Positions 1 to 7,068 of a DNA stretch of 39,140 nt are shown here, in pieces. The notes beneath the pieces were generated by a model, which had not been told where the DNA came from, made no database searches, and saw nothing but the letters and a program-made list of their open reading frames with translations. How positions within the stretch are numbered: the first letter of the stretch is position 1; every line of letters starts with the position of its first letter. This DNA comes from Pseudomonadota bacterium (GTDB lineage Bacteria > Desulfobacterota > Desulfobacteria > Desulfobacterales > Desulfobacteraceae): NCBI GenBank assembly GCA_018821535.1, contig JAHJLV010000005.1:1-39140 (forward strand), given 5' to 3'. Both the position numbers and the translations under genes were made by a program.

Positions 1-138
1 CTTTTTTTCCAGTTCGGGAAGGATTGCTCTAAAGCCTTTGGATTCCAGATCTTTTTCCAAAGGGACGATTTCCTTGTCAAGGAATTCACGTGTTAAATCC
101 AGAATAGCCTGGAGTTTTTCAGATGGTTCAAAAGACAT
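1..138 (-). CDS. Acyl-CoA dehydrogenase, N-terminal fragment (cut by window edge)
   Basis: Only the first 46 codons lie in the window; the gene continues beyond base 1. The start ATG (138-136) is preceded by a strong AGGAGG ribosome binding site 5 bases upstream. The visible residues begin MSFEPSEKLQAILDLTREFL and continue with a DKEIVPLE segment. This helical N-terminus, with a conserved E-I-x-P-x-E motif, is typical of FAD-dependent acyl-CoA dehydrogenases of fatty-acid and aromatic-acid degradation. The catalytic base and flavin-binding parts are not visible, so substrate class cannot be judged. It lies downstream of katG on the same strand, but a terminator-like hairpin at 285-316 separates them. 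Confidence 0.7.
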   Translation of the reverse strand, partial: MSFEPSEKLQAILDLTREFLDKEIVPLEKDLESKGFRAILPELEKK

Positions 139-284
139 ACGTCCTCCTGTCTTGTTAGATGATGCGTTTTCATCAAAAAATTCAAGGTAAGGATAGCGTG
201 GGTTTCAACAGAAATCAAGAAAAACTGAACAAATGCTCGATTTTTTTTATACCGATGATCTGTTTTTTAAATTTCAAAAATGAC

Positions 285-316
285 GGCGGTGTTTCAAATG
301 ACATTAAAACACCGCC
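285..316 (-). terminator. Hairpin terminator after katG
   Basis: A perfect 10-bp inverted repeat (GGCGGTGTTT at 285-294, AAACACCGCC at 307-316) with a 12-base loop sits directly after the katG stop. Read on the minus strand it is followed by a short T run (276-280). This is consistent with an intrinsic terminator for katG. Confidence 0.65.
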
Positions 317-332
317 TGGACATACTTTTTGT

Positions 333-2546
<2,214 letters not shown>

Positions 2547-2579
2547 TTATTAATCAAAAATAAAATAACAACTATCATG

Positions 2580-2594
2580 TGATAATCATTATCA
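2580..2594 (-). promoter_or_regulatory. PerR/Fur-type operator in the katG promoter
   Basis: TGATAATCATTATCA is a perfect 7-1-7 inverted repeat matching the classical Fur-family core (TGATAAT-n-ATTATCA). It lies about 50 bases upstream of the katG start, between katG and perR. Binding by the adjacent PerR-like protein is inferred. Confidence 0.75.
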
Positions 2595-2614
2595 ATTATA
2601 ATATAAAAAATATA

Positions 2615-3058
2615 TCAGACTTTTTCAGACAGACATGCGCTGCAGATCCCGAAAAAATCCAGTCGATGACTTAAAATCCTAAAATTTGTTTCAGATTCAA
2701 CTTCTTTTTTCATTTTCTCCAGACTGTCCAGGTCCGGATCAAGAATTTTTTTACATTTAATACAGATCAGGTGCGGATGGGGAAAAGGCCTGTTTCCATC
2801 ATATCGGTTGCTTCCATCCGGGAATCCCAGCTCAAGAACTTCACCCAGTGATTTAAGTAATACTATATTTCGATATACCGTTGCAAGACTCATTGTGGGA
2901 AACTCTTTTTTAAGCCGGGCATGAATATCCTCAACGCTGGGGTGGCCTTCACTTTTTGCAAGAACATTAACAATGGCCAGTCGCTGAGGCGTCATCTTAA
3001 GACCTGACTGCCTTAATTTCCGTATAATAATCTCACTTCTTTTTTTATAATCTGACAA
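2615..3058 (-). CDS. perR: PerR-type Fur-family peroxide-sensing repressor
   Basis: A 147-residue Fur-family regulator with an N-terminal winged helix (KMTPQRLAIVNVL, then SLATVYRNIVLL) and a C-terminal metal-binding dimer domain. The residues match the Bacillus subtilis PerR ligand set with a small constant offset: His39, Asp87, His94, His96 and Asp107 for the regulatory metal, and two CxxC pairs (Cys99/Cys102, Cys139/Cys142) for structural zinc. Aspartate at the last regulatory ligand fits PerR better than iron-sensing Fur. It sits upstream of katG, the classic PerR target, and a long palindromic operator covers its own promoter, suggesting autoregulation. The PerR-versus-Fur assignment rests on ligands and context. 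Confidence 0.88.
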   Translation of the reverse strand: MSDYKKRSEIIIRKLRQSGLKMTPQRLAIVNVLAKSEGHPSVEDIHARLKKEFPTMSLATVYRNIVLLKSLGEVLELGFPDGSNRYDGNRPFPHPHLICIKCKKILDPDLDSLEKMKKEVESETNFRILSHRLDFFGICSACLSEKV

Positions 3059-3071
3059 AGATCCCGCCTGT

Positions 3072-3108
3072 TCAGTATTAAATGATAATTGTTATCATTT
3101 AATACTGA
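3072..3108 (-). promoter_or_regulatory. Extended palindromic operator upstream of perR
   Basis: A perfect 17-bp inverted repeat with a 3-base centre (arms 3072-3088 and 3092-3108). Its core TGATAATTGTTATCA is one base away from the 7-1-7 Fur-family consensus. It lies immediately upstream of perR and resembles the katG box, so it is probably the PerR autoregulatory site. The perfect symmetry extends well beyond the core. Confidence 0.75.
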
Positions 3109-3168
3109 TATCCATTTGCTGTCAAGCCTTTTTTAACAGCCTTTTTTAAATTACTCGTATTTATTATG

Positions 3169-3498
3169 TTATTTCAAGGAATCAACAATAAACGGAGTGC
3201 ATCTGAGCGCAATACTTTTTTTCTTTATCCAGATTCGGACCATGGATACGGAATCCCCGCTAAAACTTGTGATGTTCGGCTGTTCTTCCACAGACAGGAT
3301 ATCCTTGATATTAAATTCATAATAAAACGTATGCTCACTGAAAGGATCAGAAACAAGAATAACCCGGTTCTTTTCGTAGGGATGTTTTTTAGGAGAACCA
3401 CAGAATGAAACACAGTTCTTCTTGTCGAGATCCGAGGATCGGACAAATTTCTGGAGTTCCAGTTTGTCTTTTATTTCAATAAATTTATTAAAGGTCAT
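3169..3498 (-). CDS. Hypothetical protein, 109 residues
   Basis: No family recognised. The protein is soluble, without signal peptide or membrane segment. Its middle (DPFSEHTFYYEFNIKDI) and end (MVRIWIKKKSIALRCTPFIV) are rich in beta-strand-forming residues and look like a compact folded domain, not spurious translation. The ATG at 3498 follows the zinc-ribbon gene stop by 29 bases; the upstream GGGG is only a weak ribosome site, so translation may depend on the preceding gene. It precedes perR on the same strand, but the perR operator lies between them. No function is proposed. Confidence 0.6.
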   Translation of the reverse strand: MTFNKFIEIKDKLELQKFVRSSDLDKKNCVSFCGSPKKHPYEKNRVILVSDPFSEHTFYYEFNIKDILSVEEQPNITSFSGDSVSMVRIWIKKKSIALRCTPFIVDSLK

Positions 3499-3527
3499 GG
3501 ATCAATGCCCCGCCATTTTTAGATACA

Positions 3528-3701
3528 TTAAAATTCCAGATCGATTTCCTGAACAAAATCGTCATTTGCATCTATCAGATAATTGATGTCAAGTGCGATG
3601 TCAGAATAATCGTTTTCACTGTTATCCAGCCCGCAAACTTTACAGATGTTTGATTTGGGAGATAACAGCATACCACAATCCATACAAAAGTCTTTAGACA
3701 T
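3528..3701 (-). CDS. Small zinc-ribbon-like protein, 57 residues
   Basis: A short gene that begins MSKDFCMDCGMLLSPKS and has two CxxC pairs (Cys6/Cys9 and Cys20/Cys23), the pattern of a single zinc ribbon. The C-terminal half is acidic (many Asp/Glu, ending QEIDLEF). The start has a good GGAGG ribosome site seven bases upstream. It is followed by the 109-residue gene and lies 103 bases downstream of the J-domain relic, all on the same strand. Acidic zinc ribbons often act as adaptor or nucleic-acid-associated proteins, but nothing here fixes a role. Confidence 0.65.
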   Translation of the reverse strand: MSKDFCMDCGMLLSPKSNICKVCGLDNSENDYSDIALDINYLIDANDDFVQEIDLEF

Positions 3702-3804
3702 TTTTTCCTCCTTGATTCAGGTTCCGGTTAAAGTGATAATCTGCACAAGGGATTACCACCAGACCCCCATATTTTTCCAAAAAATAAATTAAGAAATAAA
3801 ACTG

Positions 3805-4016
3805 TCAAGACCTGTTTTGCCCAAATATATTCTCAAATAACTGCTCCAGTGGCGACCGCGATGATTCAAAAGGATTTTCAGGGATCAGCGGCTCCACATG
3901 CCTTGCTGAATGCGACCCGGATGAAACTGTTTTGCAAGTCTGCGATAGGCATCTTTAATATCATTCAGTGTTGCGTCTGAAGTTATCCCTAAAACAAGGT
4001 AATAGTCTTTTGGCAT
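3805..4016 (-). pseudogene. Relic of a DnaJ-like J-domain gene (internal deletion and frameshift)
   Basis: From ATG 4016 (ribosome site GGGAGGA) the frame reads [20 protein letters not shown] and on through [13 protein letters not shown], clearly helices I-II of a J-domain up to the HP of the HPD motif. The frame then gives [10 protein letters not shown] and stops at 3885. In another frame the sequence continues [20 protein letters not shown] to a stop at 3805, which resembles the tail of a short J-protein. Helices III-IV (about 40 codons) are missing and the frames do not match, so the essential Asp of HPD and the rest of the domain are lost. It lies divergent from the hsp20 cluster, where a co-chaperone gene would make sense. 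An assembly error is the main alternative. Confidence 0.75.
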
Positions 4017-4072
4017 AATGTCCTCCCACCTGATAAAGCTTCTTCAGCTGAATGTACTGAAACCATAAAATT

Positions 4073-4147
4073 TTGACATTACTATGTCAATAAAAATATT
4101 AATCATAATGAAAATTTTATTGACACACAGTTTTTCATGCCTATTTT
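4073..4147 (+). promoter_or_regulatory. Candidate promoter region and dyad upstream of the hsp20 operon
   Basis: TTGACA (4120-4125) and TATTTT (4142-4147) are spaced by 16 bases and form a plausible sigma-70-type promoter about 75 bases before the first hsp20 gene. Upstream lies a 7-4-7 dyad, TTGACAT-tact-ATGTCAA (4073-4090), a possible regulator site. No CIRCE element was seen. Confidence 0.45.
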
Positions 4148-4223
4148 AATTTCGAATCAAAAAACAGAGGGTTGACCATCGACCTTCCAAAACAAAAAAA
4201 CAAAAATAAAAGGAGGCGGAACT

Positions 4224-4667
4224 ATGTTTACAAGAATGAGTGATATCGACAGAATGTTCGGAGCCATGGATCTGCTCCGGAACAAAGTGGACAGAATTTT
4301 TGGTGACTTTGACAGGTCTTATCTTTACGGCCCGGCCTTTGCAGCAACCAATTCTCCCAGAACCAATCTATTGGAAAACGGCGACAGATTTGAAGTTCAG
4401 GCAGAAGTACCGGGGATTTCAAAAGATAATCTCGATATCAAAATCCAGGGAAACTACCTTGAAATCAGCGGGAAAAGACAGATTGACATCCCTGAAGGCT
4501 ATAAAATTCACAGAAATGAACGAGGGACAGCCGCATTCTCCCGCAGTTTCACACTGCCGGATGATGTTGATTCCGAAAAAGTAGAGGCCACGATTAAAGA
4601 CGGTATCCTGTATCTGAGTCTGCCAAAATCAGAAACAGCAAAACCCAGACAGATTACCATTAATTAA
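4224..4667 (+). CDS. Small heat-shock protein, Hsp20/alpha-crystallin type (copy A1)
   Basis: ATP-independent holdase chaperone of 147 residues that would bind unfolding proteins in the cytoplasm. The N-terminal arm (MFTRMSDIDRMFGAMDLL) is followed by the alpha-crystallin domain, about residues 45-140, with the RTNLLENGDRFEVQAEVPG strand pair, the FSRSFTLPDDVD segment and the signature IKDGILYLSLPK. A C-terminal I-x-I motif (ITI) for oligomer packing is present. The ribosome site AGGAGG precedes the start. It is the first gene of a four-gene array with gaps of 37, 44 and 50 bases, so the genes are probably cotranscribed. It is most similar to the third gene (5136-5576). Confidence 0.95.
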   Translation: MFTRMSDIDRMFGAMDLLRNKVDRIFGDFDRSYLYGPAFAATNSPRTNLLENGDRFEVQAEVPGISKDNLDIKIQGNYLEISGKRQIDIPEGYKIHRNERGTAAFSRSFTLPDDVDSEKVEATIKDGILYLSLPKSETAKPRQITIN

Positions 4668-4704
4668 TGCAAGAATTGATCAGTTTTTTAATCAGGAGGT
4701 TATC

Positions 4705-5091
4705 ATGAGTGAGAAAAAAGATATTGTCAAAAAACAAGATGCCGCAGTTGAAAAAACACGGGCACTGATATCTGCAACTCCGGCTGTGGATATCTATGAA
4801 AATGATAATGAAATCCTGCTGCATGCTGACATGCCGGGTGTGGCAAAAGAAGATGTTTCTGTGAATATAGACAATGGAACTCTCTCTTTATCCGGCATCC
4901 GGCGATTTGACAGCAAAGGGGTTTTTGCCTGGGAAGAATTTTCTGATGTGGAATATATCAGAAGTTTTTCAGTCCCCCAGACCATTGATGTTGAAAAGGT
5001 AAAAGCAGAACTTAAGGATGGTGTGCTCAAACTTCATCTGCCCAAGTCCGAGGCGGCCAAGCCCAGAATGATCGAAATAAAAGCAGCATAA
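4705..5091 (+). CDS. Small heat-shock protein, Hsp20 type (copy B1)
   Basis: A 128-residue Hsp20-family holdase of a second subtype, with a short Lys/Glu-rich N-terminus in place of the MxTRxSDIDR arm. The crystallin domain begins near residue 28 (PAVDIYENDNEILLHADMPG) and carries the A-x-L-K-D-G-V-L signature (AELKDGVLKLHLPK), ending with IEIKAA that supplies the I-x-I motif. The start has AGGAGG six bases upstream. The difference in N-terminal arm from the A copies suggests the two subtypes could form mixed oligomers, as paired small heat-shock proteins do in other bacteria; this is inference. Closest relative in the window is 5627-6013. Confidence 0.95.
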   Translation: MSEKKDIVKKQDAAVEKTRALISATPAVDIYENDNEILLHADMPGVAKEDVSVNIDNGTLSLSGIRRFDSKGVFAWEEFSDVEYIRSFSVPQTIDVEKVKAELKDGVLKLHLPKSEAAKPRMIEIKAA

Positions 5092-5135
5092 TACCTGCAA
5101 CAGATTAAATCACCCTATAATAAGGAGGAAGAACT

Positions 5136-5576
5136 ATGTACACAAGATTAAGTGATATTGACAGATTGTTCGGGAACATGAGCCTTCTTCAAAAAAGACT
5201 GAACAATCTCTATGATGATTACGGGAGATCATCCGGGTATAAATGGGGATTTGAACACACATCCCCGCGGACCAATCTATATGAAAACGGTGATAATTTT
5301 GAACTCAAAGCTGAAGTTCCCGGACTTGCCAAAGAAGATCTGAATGTAAAAATCCAGGGAAATTATCTTGAAATCAGCGGTACCAGAGGATCCGAAACTC
5401 CGGAAGGCTATAAAACCCATAAAATTGAACGCGGGACAGGATCTTTTTCCCGAAGTTTTACACTGCCGGCAGATATTGATTCATCAAAAGTAGAGGCAAC
5501 CCTTAAAGATGGTGTTTTATACCTTGTTCTACCCAAACATGAGGCAGCAAAACCCAAAAAAATCAGCATAAACTGA
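5136..5576 (+). CDS. Small heat-shock protein, Hsp20 type (copy A2)
   Basis: A 146-residue Hsp20-family chaperone that matches the first gene of the array along its length: the same MxTRxSDIDRxFG arm, SPRTNLYENGDNFELKAEVP strand pair, IQGNYLEISG core, FSRSFTLPADID and LKDGVLYLVLPK signature, ending ISIN. Most differences fall in the N-terminal arm (residues 20-42), which controls substrate binding and oligomer size in this family. Ribosome site AAGGAGG. The order A-B-A'-B' implies duplication of a two-gene unit, followed by divergence. Confidence 0.95.
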   Translation: MYTRLSDIDRLFGNMSLLQKRLNNLYDDYGRSSGYKWGFEHTSPRTNLYENGDNFELKAEVPGLAKEDLNVKIQGNYLEISGTRGSETPEGYKTHKIERGTGSFSRSFTLPADIDSSKVEATLKDGVLYLVLPKHEAAKPKKISIN

Positions 5577-5626
5577 ACTTCTGGAAAGATCTTTGTTTAA
5601 AGAAGGTTACCCCAAAGGAGGTCACT

Positions 5627-6013
5627 ATGGATAAAACAACAGACATCACCAAAAAAGAAACCAAAAATATTGAAAAAACACACGAACTGTATGAAACAGC
5701 CCCTGCTGTAGATATCTATGAAAATGAAAATGAAATTCTGCTCCATGCCGATATGCCAGGTGTTTTGAAAGAAAATATCAATGTGGATATTGACAATGGC
5801 ACCCTGTCCATATCAGGGATCAGAAAACTTAAAATAAAAGGAACACCGACTTACGAAGAATTCACAGATGTTGAATATGTCAGAAACTTTTCCGTACCCC
5901 AGACCATTGATGTTGAAAAAGTCGAAGCAGAATTAAAAGACGGCGTATTAAGGCTTCACCTTCCCAAATCCGAAGCAGCCAAACCCAGACAGATAGAAAT
6001 TAAAACCGCATAA
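5627..6013 (+). CDS. Small heat-shock protein, Hsp20 type (copy B2)
   Basis: The last gene of the hsp20 array, 128 residues, the same length as copy B1 and highly similar to it (PAVDIYENENEILLHADMPG, VEYVRNFSVPQTIDVEK, AELKDGVLRLHLPK, IEIKTA). The C-terminal I-x-I motif is present. The start has AAAGGAGG seven bases upstream. A strong inverted repeat at 6040-6078 follows and may end the transcript. Confidence 0.95.
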   Translation: MDKTTDITKKETKNIEKTHELYETAPAVDIYENENEILLHADMPGVLKENINVDIDNGTLSISGIRKLKIKGTPTYEEFTDVEYVRNFSVPQTIDVEKVEAELKDGVLRLHLPKSEAAKPRQIEIKTA

Positions 6014-6039
6014 ATCACTATATGGCGCAGCTTGATTCC

Positions 6040-6078
6040 ACAGACCGGAATACGCTTGATTAACGTGTTCCGGTCTGT
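6040..6078 (+). terminator. Long hairpin after the hsp20 operon
   Basis: ACAGACCGGAA (6040-6050) and TTCCGGTCTGT (6068-6078) form a perfect 11-bp stem; inner ACG/CGT can extend it. There is no T run downstream, so it may be a factor-dependent terminator or an mRNA-protecting hairpin and not a classical intrinsic terminator. Confidence 0.45.
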
Positions 6079-6143
6079 TAACTTCCCGGTCTGTTCGCGT
6101 CCCGGCCTTGACAACCTGTCTTAAAAAGCATAGATAAAAATCC

Positions 6144-6689
6144 ATGAAAATTAAATACAATTCTCCTGTCATCCTGACTTATACCCTCATATCGATATGT
6201 ATTCTGGCCATTTCCAGCACCGGAACCATGATAAAATATTTTTCATCTCCGGCATATTTTTCATTTTCCGACCCGTCCTTTTATTTCAGGTGTATTTCAT
6301 ATATTACAGGTCATCAGAACATGCCGCATCTGGTCGGGAACCTTATGATCATTCTCCTTGTCGGACCACTGCTTGAAGAAAAATACGGTCATAAAAAACT
6401 TCTGGGAATGATTTTGATTACTGCCATATCCACAGCGCTATTAAACGCCCTGCTGTTTTCAAACTCGCTTGTCGGCGGAAGCGGAATTGCCTTTATGCTG
6501 ATTCTGCTGGGTTCGTTTTCTAATATAAGAACAAAAGAAATCCCCCTGACCTTTATCATCATCGCCTTTCTTTTTATCGGCAGCGAAATCATTTCAAGTC
6601 TTAAAACAGACCAGATTTCCCAATTCAGTCATCTTGCCGGTGGTCTGGTGGGTGCAGGGTACGGGTTTATTTTCCCGGCCGGGAAATAG
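6144..6689 (+). CDS. Rhomboid-family intramembrane serine protease
   Basis: A 181-residue integral membrane protein with about six hydrophobic segments, the size of a minimal bacterial rhomboid. The catalytic serine lies in GGSG (Ser113), with the usual GASG replaced by GGSG, and the catalytic histidine in SHLAGG (His163). The HxxxN motif of the oxyanion region is present (His62, Asn66 in HLVGN), followed by GPLLEEKYG as in the family. It would cleave single-pass membrane proteins within the bilayer; its substrate cannot be told. It lies alone between the hsp20 array and the first cobalamin riboswitch. Confidence 0.85.
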   Translation: MKIKYNSPVILTYTLISICILAISSTGTMIKYFSSPAYFSFSDPSFYFRCISYITGHQNMPHLVGNLMIILLVGPLLEEKYGHKKLLGMILITAISTALLNALLFSNSLVGGSGIAFMLILLGSFSNIRTKEIPLTFIIIAFLFIGSEIISSLKTDQISQFSHLAGGLVGAGYGFIFPAGK

Positions 6690-6707
6690 CCTGTGGTGTT
6701 TAAATCA

Positions 6708-6736
6708 TTGACTTTTTTTGAATTTTGGCATACAAA
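6708..6736 (+). promoter_or_regulatory. Candidate promoter of the first cobalamin operon
   Basis: TTGACT (6708-6713), 17 bases, TACAAA (6731-6736) ends nine bases before the riboswitch, the expected position for its promoter. Only the -35 element is close to consensus. Confidence 0.5.
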
Positions 6737-6744
6737 TTCAAACA

Positions 6745-6909
6745 TTCAGGTGCCTTAAAAAAGGTACAAAAGGGAATCCGGTTTAAATCCGGAGCGGGCC
6801 CGCCGCTGTATTTGAGTACGAACACTGCACACTGCCACTGTCTTTTTAAAAAATAGATGGGAAGGCGCAGTTACTAGGTTGATCCAAAAGTCAGAAGACC
6901 TGCCTGAAT
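6745..6909 (+). promoter_or_regulatory. Cobalamin (AdoCbl) riboswitch
   Basis: The aptamer is recognisable from its conserved blocks in order: the closing helix strand CAGGTGCC (from 6748), GGGAATCCGGT (about 6772-6782) and the AATCCGGAGC / GGGCCCGCCGCTGT core, then TGCCACTG, GGGAAGGCGC (the B12-box region) and the closing strand AGTCAGAAGACCTGCCTG. A terminator hairpin follows 63 bases later (6972). Genes downstream are cobalamin import genes, agreeing with transcription shut-off when cobalamin is plentiful. It occupies most of the 379-base gap between the rhomboid and btuF-cbiZ genes. Confidence 0.95.
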
Positions 6910-6971
6910 CATAGAACGTGTTTTCCGTGGAAAAGAAGACATATTTAAAATTCGGATAAAAAAAAGGGAAT

Positions 6972-7016
6972 ACTCCGGATCGATTTTAAATAATCGACCC
7001 GGAGTTTTGTTTTTTT
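6972..7016 (+). terminator. Riboswitch-controlled intrinsic terminator
   Basis: ACTCCGGATCGATT (6972-6985) pairs with AATCGACCCGGAGT (6992-7005), 14 bp with one mismatch and a six-base loop, followed by TTTGTTTTTTT. It lies between the riboswitch and the first gene, as expected for the expression platform. Confidence 0.88.
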
Positions 7017-7031
7017 AAAGGGTCTTAAAAA

Positions 7032-7050
7032 AATACGTGATTCACGTATT
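7032..7050 (+). promoter_or_regulatory. Perfect 9-1-9 dyad between terminator and first gene
   Basis: AATACGTGATTCACGTATT is a perfect palindrome around one base, ending five bases before the AGGGAA ribosome site of btuF-cbiZ. It could be an operator for a second regulator or a short 5'-end hairpin. Nothing in the riboswitch mechanism requires it. Confidence 0.4.
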
Positions 7051-7068
7051 ATAAAAAGGGAACCAAAA

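Noticed and set aside
6671..6686. 16-bp perfect palindrome TTTCCCGGCCGGGAAA as a terminator
   Set aside because: It is inside the last codons of the rhomboid gene and no T run follows.
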